DNA from: a virus
IMG/VR virus record: IMGVR_UViG_3300028815_000049
Coordinates: 1 to 35,628 of that record
Direction: 5' to 3' (one strand)
Length of the DNA: 35,628 nucleotides
In this document: piece after piece, positions 12,793 through 21,946 of the stretch
How the letters are laid out: every line of letters begins with the position of its first letter
Position numbering within the stretch: the first letter of the stretch is position 1
Translations under genes and position numbers: made by a program
The notes under the pieces: generated by a model
The model's input: only the letters and a program-made list of their open reading frames with translations
Database searches by the model: none
What the model was told of the DNA's origin: nothing

Positions 12793-15700
12793 CACTCCTC
12801 CTCCGGTAGCTTGCCGGCTGGCAACAGGCCCTCTTCAGTCATGATCTCGATCACCTGGGGCAGTAGCTTCTTGTTGTCGTCCAACTCTCGCAGCCACCAC
12901 TCCAAGTTCTCGGCCTCTATTCGTCGCACAAACTCATTGGTGCTCACGTTGATGGGGAATCCCCTGTCGTTCAGATCCTGTGCAGCACGCTCGAAGATCT
13001 CCGGCTTGCCTTCGTGCACAGCCTCGATGAATGTGCGCATCAGCGATTCGGTTTCGTACATGTAGTCACGCTGGAGCTTGCTGATTCGCTTGCGTGCCCG
13101 CTCGGTGGCTCGGCCCTTCATGGACTTGACTTGCATGATCACGGACATCAGGTCGCCTCGCTGTCCCTTGCGACCCATGTCTAGTTCCAGCCGGCGAGTC
13201 AGTTCGCCGCGTGCGGTGGTCTGCGTGCCGAACTCCACCGCTTCTGCCTGCTTGGCTAGCTGCTCGACGCCGATCCGCAGTGGCACCAGATTCTCAGCCG
13301 ACGTCATCAGCCGTTCCGTCCGGTCGTCCACAGTCTTCAGGTCGCCCTCGCCAAACATCAGGTCGTTAGTCGCAGTCATCCAGCGCGTCAAATCCCACAT
13401 CAGTTCCACGCCAGGAGCCGTCACATCTTCCACGCCACGCGGCATGTAGCCAAACCCCAGATACTCGCTCAGGTCTACGCCCAAGTCCTCGGCGCTTGTG
13501 CGCTGGAGCCAGCCGGCTAGCATCAGGTACCGCAGGATGTAGCCAGGATTCTCCTTATAGAGCGCCCACACTTGCTCTGTTTGCTTGGGTGTGAAGGACA
13601 GGAACTGCGTGCCCAGCCGGCCAGCCGACGCCGATAGCCTGTCGAAGATCGGCGGGCGAGAGCCGGCCCCAAAGTAATGGTTGACTTCCTCCGTGGTGCG
13701 GATCGCGTCCATGATGGCACGATTCTTGTACGGGGAATTGTACAGGTCATCCAAGCTGGAGTACCCAAACTTAGTGGCGATGTCGTCCAGCGCAGCGTGC
13801 ATGGTCATGCCACGGATCAGCGCCTCCGTGTCCTGCACGGACGGCCTGCCGGGGAACCGCAGCTTGGTGATCTTCTCCGTCAGCCGCTGCACCGTGCCGT
13901 CGATCTCCAGGATCTGCGCCCAGTGCTTGCGCACGCCCGTCGCATTGATTAACGCCTGCCCCTCCGCAGTAGCTGACGAGAACAGACCGCGCAACGTACG
14001 CAGCGTGCCATACTTGGACCCCGTGGTGTTCAGTGCGGTCGCAATGGACATGATGGGGTACCGCAGATTCCCGGACAGCAGAGCGGTGTATAGCAGGCTA
14101 CCCAACGCACCTAGCTTGCGGCTCAGTCCTCCGGGGCTGTAGCTAGGCTGCACCAGTTCCTTGCCGAACGCCTTGACTGGCCCGCTGGATGCAGCGATGT
14201 CTCCCAGGAACCTGTCCACCAGGGATCCGACAAAGGATCGCTGTCCCTTGGCGTTGGCGACGAAGTTGTCCATGTAGTGTTTGTACCAGCGGTTGCTGCG
14301 ATGTAATGAAACGGCCTCGGCTCCCGCTTGCATCTGCTTGAGCGCAGGTTCGAGCCACAACTTGCGCCCCATTGACCGAGTATATACATCCAGCGCAGCA
14401 ACCGCATCGGGGCGGAATCCTGCCTTGCCCGTCCTGTCGAGGAGGTGGGCCACAAACACGCTGGCCTGTGGCGACATTCCGCGCATCTCAGGAGGAACCG
14501 CCCCTTTGGCAAAGTTTTTCTTGTCGAACATGTGGTGGATATAGCCCTCCAGGTACTTGTCCGTACCAGTCAGACCCTGCTTCTCGGCAGCGCGATCCAA
14601 CACTGTTCGTATGTTCTGCACCGCTTCCTTCTGTGTGTCCGTCAGTTCGTCCATCAGCCGCACGTGCTCGGGATCGTCAGCGGTGGTGTTCAATATAAGG
14701 AATAATCGCTCGGATAAGTCCTCATTTACCTTATAAGAAACCGGCTCACTCTCCACGACCAACGACCGAATCTTGGGGGTCTTGGATGACGCCAGTGCAC
14801 CGAACCTCTCTAGCTCTCTGTGGAACAGATTGTTGAACCGCCCGATCTCACCCTCCATACCGCGTGTAGCGTTACGCCAGATGCCCCAGGCACCGGGGTC
14901 CATGCCCTCGATGACACGTTGTGGGTCACGCAGGTTGAACAGGAATGCCTTGATTGCGCCAGGCATACGCATGCGCGTGCTGTTGGGATACAGCGCCCGG
15001 CCCATCATGTCGGCAAACGCAGCCTTGAATCCATCTAGGTTGCTGGATATCTTCGGCAGCGCATCCCAGTCGAACTTGATTTCCTGCTGAGTGTCCAGTT
15101 TCTTGAGCTTGGTGCGCCACTGCTTGAGCGTGCGGTTAACCCTGTGCATGTCGATCAGGCCAGCCTTGGTCACGCCCGGAGCCATCGAGCTACTAGCATT
15201 CATGGCTGTTGGGAAGCTTAGGCTGCTCATGGTCGCGTCGTCCACTGTCCCGCCATTCAGCAGGATGCGCATGGCATCGCCGGCATCCTCGCCAGCATCG
15301 GCTCCCACGATACGCTTGGCAGCTTCCCCCAATGGAAGTTCCGGATCTCCGTAGTCCATGATGGGCGGGTACTCTTCCTCCAGTGCACGCATGCGCTGGG
15401 CACGCAGTTCGGCCCCGATTTCCTCGGCGGTTCGGGTGCGAATCTGCTCGCCGCGCACAGTCAGCACGTCCGGGATCTCGTCTTCATCCATTTTGCGTAT
15501 CTTCTTACGCAATTTGTCTAACTCTTTGTACCGGATCTTGGCGTCCGGAGCCATCTTGCTGGGTAGACCCTCGGCATCCACCAGGTCGTCCACCCTGTCC
15601 TGCAATTCCTTCAACGCACGTTCACGGGACACACCCCTGGTCGGGGACAGCGGTACGATCTCCTCCGTGATGGGAGTGCGCTCGGTCATGCGTACCGCTT

Positions 15701-16895
15701 CAGGCTTGCGGCGTATAGCATGGCCGTACGTAATAGTCTCAAACGCGCCAGGATCCTTCATGTCGTCCAGGCGCTTGACATTCTTGGCGTGATTGTATGC
15801 AGCCTGCTTCAGCCGCTCGTTGGTGACAGTCGAAGGGTTCTGCCGCTGCGCCCGCAACATGGCTTCCAGGTGTTCCTTGGATGCACGCACGGCTTCCTGG
15901 GCTTTGTCTAGTGTCTGTATACGCTGTGCTACCCGCGCAGTCTTAGCCGCCTTGACAGACGTCGGCAGTAGTTTACGTCCAACGTTGACCGCCATCACGG
16001 GTGCGTCCGCCGCCATAAACAGCGGGTCCACAAAGATCTCACCCCCAGCGTACAGCGTGGCCAGAGCACCCATGGCTATCTTGCCCGGTACCCCTGCGTC
16101 AGACATCTGGCGGTACATCTCGTCCATGCGTAGCGCACCGACCGCCTCCTTGGTGCCGGTGGGATCCTGCGACAGCGGGGTGGCCCCGCCAGCCCAGGCG
16201 TCCACCACTTCGGAGAACTCGCGGATGTTGGACTGCGCATACATTTCGTTTACGCGCTTGACCTGCTCCATGTCTGGCATGTCTTCTACGCCGGCCACCT
16301 TGCCCCACAGGTACTGCGTGGTCTCCAGCAGTGGCGTGGTGATGTAGTATTCGCCGGTCTCTTCGTCCATCAGGAACGGATTGAACAGGTCGTCGATGAT
16401 GACGTCCATGCCGCCCTCGCCAGCCAGCCAGTCGAACAGCGCCTGCTGCCCTCGGATGAACGGGTCCGCTAGGCCCAAGCCGATAGCCACCACGTCGCCG
16501 GCCTTGTCCTTGCCCTTCTGTAGCAGCCGGGTGTAGTTGTCCGCTTGCTCTTCGCGAGTCTGCTGCTTGGCCTTACGCAGCAGCGACAGGGCCTCGGATG
16601 TAAACGGCACCACCGCTCCGGCAGACTTGAAGACCTTGGCGAACCAGTTGTCGTCCTGGACGTCCGGGATCTCCGCCTCCATCTGGTGGTCCTGGACCTG
16701 CTGTGCTAGCTGCAAGGCACCAGCCGTCTCGTTGTCCGGGTAGCCGACGACCTCGGGGGCTTGCCCGCTAGTTGCAAACCCGGAGCCACCGAATACAATC
16801 TTGTTTACTTCTTGCCTGCTGTAGCCCTCCTCCAACAGCATGTCGCGAATGCGCTCTGCTTCGGAGATTGGATCCGGACGGGTAATGTCGCCCAT
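12792..16895 (-). CDS. Very large virion protein (candidate internal/ejection protein), 1367 aa
   Basis: This is the largest gene of the window. The product is mostly helical, with long charged segments, and has moderately hydrophobic stretches near 930-960 and 1115-1130. No enzymatic motif such as a transglycosylase Glu site was recognised. It starts with a region resembling the beginnings of multi-helix podovirus internal proteins (EAERIRDMLLEEGYS). Position after two other helical proteins and before the lysis genes matches the internal core or ejection proteins of T7-like phages (gp14-gp16). It could instead be one of the large polyvalent phage proteins. ATG 16895 follows AAGGAG by eight bases. 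The stop overlaps the next ATG (TGATG). Confidence 0.6.
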   Translation of the reverse strand: MGDITRPDPISEAERIRDMLLEEGYSRQEVNKIVFGGSGFATSGQAPEVVGYPDNETAGALQLAQQVQDHQMEAEIPDVQDDNWFAKVFKSAGAVVPFTSEALSLLRKAKQQTREEQADNYTRLLQKGKDKAGDVVAIGLGLADPFIRGQQALFDWLAGEGGMDVIIDDLFNPFLMDEETGEYYITTPLLETTQYLWGKVAGVEDMPDMEQVKRVNEMYAQSNIREFSEVVDAWAGGATPLSQDPTGTKEAVGALRMDEMYRQMSDAGVPGKIAMGALATLYAGGEIFVDPLFMAADAPVMAVNVGRKLLPTSVKAAKTARVAQRIQTLDKAQEAVRASKEHLEAMLRAQRQNPSTVTNERLKQAAYNHAKNVKRLDDMKDPGAFETITYGHAIRRKPEAVRMTERTPITEEIVPLSPTRGVSRERALKELQDRVDDLVDAEGLPSKMAPDAKIRYKELDKLRKKIRKMDEDEIPDVLTVRGEQIRTRTAEEIGAELRAQRMRALEEEYPPIMDYGDPELPLGEAAKRIVGADAGEDAGDAMRILLNGGTVDDATMSSLSFPTAMNASSSMAPGVTKAGLIDMHRVNRTLKQWRTKLKKLDTQQEIKFDWDALPKISSNLDGFKAAFADMMGRALYPNSTRMRMPGAIKAFLFNLRDPQRVIEGMDPGAWGIWRNATRGMEGEIGRFNNLFHRELERFGALASSKTPKIRSLVVESEPVSYKVNEDLSERLFLILNTTADDPEHVRLMDELTDTQKEAVQNIRTVLDRAAEKQGLTGTDKYLEGYIHHMFDKKNFAKGAVPPEMRGMSPQASVFVAHLLDRTGKAGFRPDAVAALDVYTRSMGRKLWLEPALKQMQAGAEAVSLHRSNRWYKHYMDNFVANAKGQRSFVGSLVDRFLGDIAASSGPVKAFGKELVQPSYSPGGLSRKLGALGSLLYTALLSGNLRYPIMSIATALNTTGSKYGTLRTLRGLFSSATAEGQALINATGVRKHWAQILEIDGTVQRLTEKITKLRFPGRPSVQDTEALIRGMTMHAALDDIATKFGYSSLDDLYNSPYKNRAIMDAIRTTEEVNHYFGAGSRPPIFDRLSASAGRLGTQFLSFTPKQTEQVWALYKENPGYILRYLMLAGWLQRTSAEDLGVDLSEYLGFGYMPRGVEDVTAPGVELMWDLTRWMTATNDLMFGEGDLKTVDDRTERLMTSAENLVPLRIGVEQLAKQAEAVEFGTQTTARGELTRRLELDMGRKGQRGDLMSVIMQVKSMKGRATERARKRISKLQRDYMYETESLMRTFIEAVHEGKPEIFERAAQDLNDRGFPINVSTNEFVRRIEAENLEWWLRELDDNKKLLPQVIEIMTEEGLLPAGKLPEEE

Positions 16896-16898
16896 GTA

Positions 16899-18314
16899 TT
16901 ATTCTCCTTGATCGCCAGCCTCGATGCTTTGGATCACCATGCGTACTGCATTTCGTAGCTCATCTGGGTTGGCCTCTGATAGTCTGGTCAGTCCCAGCAG
17001 TTCTTTTACTTTGGCCATGGCTTCCTGTGTGCGAGCCGCAAGCTCCGGCCCTTCGAATCCCTTGGCCCGCCATGCTGCCCGTATATCATTACTGTGGCCG
17101 ACCAATTCCGTAGCCTCTGTCTGTCGGCGCAGCGCGTTCTGCACACCAACCTGGTCCTCCATGATTTTCTGGAAGTATTCCGGACGCTTGGTTGGGTCAG
17201 TCAACACGCCCTGCATAGCAGCATCCACGATGCTGAACTGCTGCATGGTGCGCATGATGTTGCTTAGTAGCTGTTCATTGGTCAGGTTCTCCGCGCCCTT
17301 GAAGCCGCCCTTGCTGCGCAAGAACCCGGCGTCGGCAGTAGTGCCTTCGGATGCTACCCATGCGTCCACTGCTATCGCCGTGTCCTCCGCCCGGAATGGC
17401 TCGCCATCTGGTGACCGCAACCATGCTTCAAACTTCTGTGCAGCTTCCAACATGCGAGCCGTAAACGCTTCGTTGGGAGATCCCACTTCTGGCGTGCGTA
17501 GCTTGCCCATGTATAACGGCATGATATCTGGATGGAACAAGTCCACGCCCTGCATCTGAGCCGCTAGCAGTGCGTCAGACAGCGCGTTAGTGTCAAAGTG
17601 TTCGATCAGAGTGTTAAATAGTTCCCGCTGGTTTGACGGGCGGGCAAACACATCGATGGCTTCCTGTGGCAGACCCAGATCCATCATGACATTCATTGTT
17701 TCCAGTACTACGGCGCGTGCTTCATCAGTTTCAGCTTGTTTCATTAGCTCACTCAAGACAGGATACATGCCCTTCTGGCCTTCAGTCTTGGTCATCATGG
17801 CGAACTTGGACGCGGGGGATACCGGGAATGGCAAGCCCGCTAGCGGGCCAAGCGCCTGCGGATCCACCAGGTTCTGCCCCTGGTTGTCCAGGAATATCCC
17901 AGGCTGCGCCTGCAACAATGTGGTGATGCGTGTGCGTTGCTTTTCTATTTGGTCTTCCAGCTTGGCGATGTAGTCCTGCTGGGCCTGCTGTTCTTCCTGC
18001 GCGGCCTGCTGTGCTCCGCCCATGACACCAGACAGAAAGGGTAGCCCGGCCTGGGGAGCACCCAATGCGGTTGCGCCGGCACCCAGTCCGAGTGCGGCCA
18101 GTCCTGCTGGGGACAACAGGCGCTGGATTGCACTGGCCGGTTCCTCTTGTTCTGCGGCCTGCAAGTCTTGCAGCATGCGATACTGGTCCACGGAGTTCAG
18201 CAGCAGGTCCAGGCGAGGGTCCACACCCAGGTTGTCTGCGGCCTGCCCGGCCTGTGCGCCAGACTCGATACCTAAATTACTGAGGCGCGGGTGGATCATA
18301 GGTCCGTTCGCCAT
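16899..18314 (-). CDS. Candidate internal virion protein, 471 aa
   Basis: The product has a Gly/Ala-rich hydrophobic stretch (about 68-100, with GLAALGLGAGATALG) followed by a Gln-rich coiled coil (101-136) and a long helical remainder. That pattern is common in ejection proteins that cross the host membrane with the DNA. ATG 18314 is chosen over the longer open frame because GGGAGG lies just upstream and it clears the stop of the preceding gene (18316). Function is inferred from composition and neighbours. Confidence 0.6.
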   Translation of the reverse strand: MANGPMIHPRLSNLGIESGAQAGQAADNLGVDPRLDLLLNSVDQYRMLQDLQAAEQEEPASAIQRLLSPAGLAALGLGAGATALGAPQAGLPFLSGVMGGAQQAAQEEQQAQQDYIAKLEDQIEKQRTRITTLLQAQPGIFLDNQGQNLVDPQALGPLAGLPFPVSPASKFAMMTKTEGQKGMYPVLSELMKQAETDEARAVVLETMNVMMDLGLPQEAIDVFARPSNQRELFNTLIEHFDTNALSDALLAAQMQGVDLFHPDIMPLYMGKLRTPEVGSPNEAFTARMLEAAQKFEAWLRSPDGEPFRAEDTAIAVDAWVASEGTTADAGFLRSKGGFKGAENLTNEQLLSNIMRTMQQFSIVDAAMQGVLTDPTKRPEYFQKIMEDQVGVQNALRRQTEATELVGHSNDIRAAWRAKGFEGPELAARTQEAMAKVKELLGLTRLSEANPDELRNAVRMVIQSIEAGDQGE

Positions 18315-18315
18315 A

Positions 18316-18939
18316 TCAACCTCCCAGTCCTGCGCCAAATGTCTGCCCGGCTCCCTGTGTAAACTGTCCAACCAATTCGCCAAGTCCCGGAGTGGTCGTA
18401 GCTATGCTAGTGGGCTGACTCAGCCGCTCGCTTAGACGGGTTTGCAGCACTGGAGTGGTGGTGCCTACCAATTGCTGTAGCAGCGCCTGGTTTGCGCCCA
18501 ACTGCACGTTGGCCCTCTGGAAGGGCAGGTTCAACATGCCTTCTGCCATCTGCTGTTGCTGCTGAGCGTTGATGTCTGCCAACTGGCGAGCCATTTCGCG
18601 TCCACCAATGGCGCGAGTGACGGCCTCGATGCTGCTGCCCTCGATGCCGCGTTCCAGTGCACCGGCTTCCACCTGGCGCATGATGTCCTCTAGCTGTTCC
18701 CGCGCAGCACGTTCTGCGATCTCGCGGCTTGCGCCCGTGGCCTGCTCCAGCAGGGAGATGTCCTGCCCGGTGGGTGCTAGGAGTTGGCCGCTAGCTAGCT
18801 GGCCAAGGATGGTCGGGTCCAGGATACCAGCGGCACCCTGCCCTGCACCAAGCAGCATGTTGAGCACTGCACTTTCCTGCCGCCCGGCACCGGGGATGGT
18901 GGTCTGAGTTTCCTGTTTGGTCTTGAAGATGTCGCCCAT
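18316..18939 (-). CDS. Candidate internal virion protein, 207 aa
   Basis: The product is low in aromatic residues and rich in Gln, Ala and Gly. It has helices at about 70-140 (REIAERAAREQLEDIMRQVE) with a QQQQQ run near 126-130 and a Gly-rich tail (GQTFGAGLGG). This resembles small internal proteins such as T7 gp14 in character, not in detectable sequence. It begins two bases before the GNAT stop, with GGGAG upstream, and is followed closely by the 471-aa protein. Probably the three proteins form one ejection complex. Confidence 0.55.
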   Translation of the reverse strand: MGDIFKTKQETQTTIPGAGRQESAVLNMLLGAGQGAAGILDPTILGQLASGQLLAPTGQDISLLEQATGASREIAERAAREQLEDIMRQVEAGALERGIEGSSIEAVTRAIGGREMARQLADINAQQQQQMAEGMLNLPFQRANVQLGANQALLQQLVGTTTPVLQTRLSERLSQPTSIATTTPGLGELVGQFTQGAGQTFGAGLGG

Positions 18940-18940
18940 T

Positions 18941-19330
18941 TCAATCTCCCAGCTTGCGGAACGCTATCTTATAGTCCCCATGAATAGCTCCGCCCATTGC
19001 CTCTGCGATGCGCAGTGCCTCTTTGTTATCTTTGTGTATGGATGCTCGCACGTACTCGACGCCCTTGTTGCGCAGGTCTCGCAGTGCGACCACGAGTAAT
19101 TTCACCCCTACTCCAGAATGCTGATATTCCGGGATGACCGACAGCATGTCCAGGTAACAGTGTCGCCCGCAGCGCATGATCCACATGCAGGCCACCACCT
19201 GGTCGTCGGTCTCGGCCAGCAGTACGTGGCCGTCCAGAGTCGAGGCATCGATTGGCCCGTAATACTGAGTGGATGCAATGCACTTGGTGATGGCGGGCAG
19301 GTCATTGATTGTTGCGTAACGGTACTTCAT
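18941..19330 (-). CDS. GNAT-family N-acetyltransferase
   Basis: The 129-aa protein has the acetyl-CoA binding motif A of GNAT enzymes (VIPEYQHSGVGVKLL, 65-79) after the strand LDMLSV, and motif B-like helix NKEALRIAEAMGG (102-114). It would transfer an acetyl group to a small molecule or protein amine; the substrate is unknown. It lies among virion genes, with a strong ribosome binding site (GGAGGAGG) before ATG 19330. It may modify a virion or host protein, but that is a guess. Confidence 0.85.
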   Translation of the reverse strand: MKYRYATINDLPAITKCIASTQYYGPIDASTLDGHVLLAETDDQVVACMWIMRCGRHCYLDMLSVIPEYQHSGVGVKLLVVALRDLRNKGVEYVRASIHKDNKEALRIAEAMGGAIHGDYKIAFRKLGD

Positions 19331-19350
19331 GGCTCCTCCTCCATTAGGTA

Positions 19351-19806
19351 CTATTGACTAGTTCTCCACAGAATATTGTGTAGCGCGTCTCCCACAGTGC
19401 CGTCTATCTCGTGGTCAGACAATGGCTCGTCCAGAATAGCGTCGACCGGCGGCTCGACTAGTCCGGCGGAGTTTGCTGACGCCACTGACACTTGGTTACG
19501 ATTGATAACGTCCAACACATTGTGGTTGGCACCATACAGGTTGACGCCGTATTGGCCATCTTCGAATGTAATGGTATAATCGTTGATAAACTCGACGACC
19601 TTGGCCAACGTCACGTTACCAACAGTCACCGACGCAAAGTGCTGATGCGTATCTGGGAACGGCATGCCCTCTTCGTCATCTTCCAGCGCCTTCAACGCTA
19701 GCCGCAATGTATCTACGCTATACTCGTACAGCGTACCACTAACCAGTGTCAAGTCAGCCTGTGGAACGGTAATAACTTTTGTGCCCCAGTTCACTGACAC
19801 AGCCAT
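19351..19806 (-). CDS. Hypothetical virion-associated protein, 151 aa
   Basis: The product starts with a beta-like segment (VSVNWGTKVITVPQADLTL) and has mixed alpha/beta composition with a patch FEDGQYGVNLYGANHNVLDVI. No membrane segment or signal peptide. The same N-terminal style is seen in small proteins encoded near phage tail appendages, but I cannot name a family. It is coupled by TAATG to the coiled-coil protein upstream. Confidence 0.6.
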   Translation of the reverse strand: MAVSVNWGTKVITVPQADLTLVSGTLYEYSVDTLRLALKALEDDEEGMPFPDTHQHFASVTVGNVTLAKVVEFINDYTITFEDGQYGVNLYGANHNVLDVINRNQVSVASANSAGLVEPPVDAILDEPLSDHEIDGTVGDALHNILWRTSQ

Positions 19807-20075
19807 TAGCTTACCTCTGCATCCAATCCATGCGCCTTCAGGCGGGACCGTAAATCTTCTATATGTTTGGCAGACTGTGCCACTCTGGTGTTGAGTTCAT
19901 CGCCCAATAGCTGGTTGTTCAATTTCTCCACCGCCAACTGAGCCGACAGTCTGTTGTTATCGTTAGCTAGTCTTTTCAACTCATTCTGCATCTGCATGAT
20001 ATGATCATTTTGTTTCAGCGATGCTCTGACCAGCGAATTGTATCGAGTCTCTAGATCTTTGTATTCCTTGTTCAC
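19806..20075 (-). CDS. Coiled-coil protein, 89 aa
   Basis: Nearly the whole product is a heptad-like helix (YKDLETRYNSLVRASL, then MQMQNELKRLANDNNRLSAQL, and so on), so a dimer or trimer coiled coil is expected. It begins with GTG 20075, preceded by AGGAG. It lies between appendage genes and may be an assembly chaperone or connector for a fibre. Function is not visible from sequence. Confidence 0.6.
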   Translation of the reverse strand: MNKEYKDLETRYNSLVRASLKQNDHIMQMQNELKRLANDNNRLSAQLAVEKLNNQLLGDELNTRVAQSAKHIEDLRSRLKAHGLDAEVS

Positions 20076-20083
20076 ACCTTCTC

Positions 20084-21937
20084 CTAATCGTCAGGAATCA
20101 TAAAGACGATTACTGAGTACCCATCTGCGCTATCGACAGTAAACGACAGCGGGCTTGTTTTGTATCTATTAGCACCCGTTGAATACCGCACACGACCAGT
20201 CATTGGCTGGTCTTTCGATATTGATCTGGTGTCAGAAACTACGCCGCTTGCGTTTGTCAAGTCGTTAAAGTATCCTCCAGTAGATTCAATGGTGCCAGTC
20301 GCTGGTGACGTAGGTGTCCCAGGAACTGTGTACGTGTACGTGTTTGCTGTGGTCACTGTAATCGGGAACGCTCCATTGTACTCATTCTGATTTGCACCAG
20401 CAATGAGTGCAATGTCTCCTGTTGCCATGCCGTGCGCAGTGTGATTAACCGTGGCAGTACTACCAGAGCGGTTAATGGACGTTACGGATTCTTCAAACGG
20501 CAGATCTCCGGTGGCATCGGCAGCTACCAATAACACACGAGCATCTTCTAATGCGTTCTGTGTGTTGATATCTTTAACAGTTATAGTAACCGTTATCGGA
20601 TCAGACACAGCAGTCAGCGTACCCGCCCCTGCATTTTGGATAGACGGAGTATCAGCATCGTAGTTACAGTCGTAATCTGAAGCACCTTCATAACGTACAT
20701 CGTACGTGTTACCGCTGAATGACATGCCAGTAAGCGTCATGTTTGCGGTCAACGTGGGGACTTCGATGCCCACAGGGTTGTTCACAAACAGGCAGTATTG
20801 CGCGTCAATCTCTGCCTCGTCCCACAACAGTGCGCCGGACGTAGCTACTGCAACGGTGTTCAGGAAGTTGCAGTTACGCACTGCTGCGCTGCCGGTGTTG
20901 ACCTGATCACATCCGTCAAATGAGCACCCGGCTATCTCGTCACTAGACGTAGCCGTTTCGAAGTTGATATCGCCGGCCAATTGCCGGAAAGTACTGCCGA
21001 ACAGATCCAACAGATTGACGTCTGCTGTTGAGGAAACATCTACGGTAACACTAGATGTCTCTCCCATGATGGTAGATCCGTTGCGCCCGGTACGTCCGGA
21101 GCCGCTGCCTACACCAACACCAATTTGAATATTTGTGGTATTTGTAGAATTACCGACAAAATTCAATTGGTATAGAGTGGACGTAATCACCTCCCCTGAT
21201 ACGGAAGCATCTAAGAACACGACCGTTTCGTCCTGGGATGCGAAATTACCGTAGTTGGTGCCGCTGCTGTCACCAATGGTGATGCGCCCGCGCACAAAGA
21301 AGATGCCGCCGATCTTCTCGATGATACCGTACTTGTTGGTGGTGTTGTTGGCAATGGCTTCAATGTCTGCAAAGTCAAACGCTGTAGACGTAGACTCATA
21401 GCATGTGATGCCAGTACCAAATCGAATGACGTCAATATATGTATTTTCAATTGAACGGATGTTACCGGAGTTGCTGTTGTCAACAACAATTCCAATGCTG
21501 CGTACGTCCGATAACGTCAGCGTGCCATTTGATGAGTTTGGTGTAGCGTTGACATCAATAATAAATGTCTTCCACTCGCCGTACCATTCAATGGATGACG
21601 TGTTGTCGACAATGCGCCATTGTTCGTAGTCGGTAGTTCCGGCGCTTGTGCTTGACAGCCGGAAGTACAAGTAGTCTATAAACGGAGCGATGTCGCACCG
21701 CATGTGTATATACAAATGCGTATCCGTAGCGGACATGTCGGCAGCAGTGTTGCTGTTCTTGGTATAGTAATCGAAGATTGCAGTTTCGCTTGCGTTCTTT
21801 GAAACTATCCAACCCTCAGATGAAGTGCCCTGCTGAAAGATTTCTGTGGACACGCCATCTGTGCCAGTCCAATACGTAGAGTCGGCAGACAAGCCCTCTG
21901 TTATAGTTGTAAGATTAGGTGAAACAGTAAGAGCCAT
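20084..21937 (-). CDS. Beta-rich tail appendage protein, 617 aa
   Basis: The product is rich in Thr, Ser, Asn and Gly with few Lys and no membrane helix. The centre (about 290-430) has short repeated turns typical of a parallel beta-helix (IAGCSFDGCDQV, AVRNCNFLNTV, DAQYCLFVNN). Near residues 500-552 is a domain often found in phage virion proteins (HGMATGDIALIAGANQNEYN, then TYTVPGTPTSPATGT). It is probably a spike or fibre component. GGAGGAGGAG precedes ATG 21937. No catalytic site is recognised. Confidence 0.7.
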   Translation of the reverse strand: MALTVSPNLTTITEGLSADSTYWTGTDGVSTEIFQQGTSSEGWIVSKNASETAIFDYYTKNSNTAADMSATDTHLYIHMRCDIAPFIDYLYFRLSSTSAGTTDYEQWRIVDNTSSIEWYGEWKTFIIDVNATPNSSNGTLTLSDVRSIGIVVDNSNSGNIRSIENTYIDVIRFGTGITCYESTSTAFDFADIEAIANNTTNKYGIIEKIGGIFFVRGRITIGDSSGTNYGNFASQDETVVFLDASVSGEVITSTLYQLNFVGNSTNTTNIQIGVGVGSGSGRTGRNGSTIMGETSSVTVDVSSTADVNLLDLFGSTFRQLAGDINFETATSSDEIAGCSFDGCDQVNTGSAAVRNCNFLNTVAVATSGALLWDEAEIDAQYCLFVNNPVGIEVPTLTANMTLTGMSFSGNTYDVRYEGASDYDCNYDADTPSIQNAGAGTLTAVSDPITVTITVKDINTQNALEDARVLLVAADATGDLPFEESVTSINRSGSTATVNHTAHGMATGDIALIAGANQNEYNGAFPITVTTANTYTYTVPGTPTSPATGTIESTGGYFNDLTNASGVVSDTRSISKDQPMTGRVRYSTGANRYKTSPLSFTVDSADGYSVIVFMIPDD

Positions 21938-21946
21938 CTCCTCCTC

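Noticed and set aside
15793-16347. 184-codon + strand frame over the 1367-aa gene
   Set aside because: Shadow of a long real gene with low-complexity Ser/Ala/Arg composition.
17835-17848. 14-base perfect palindrome GCCCGCTAGCGGGC inside the 471-aa gene
   Set aside because: It encodes an ordinary Pro-Leu-Ala stretch, and no other copy was found, so chance is sufficient explanation.
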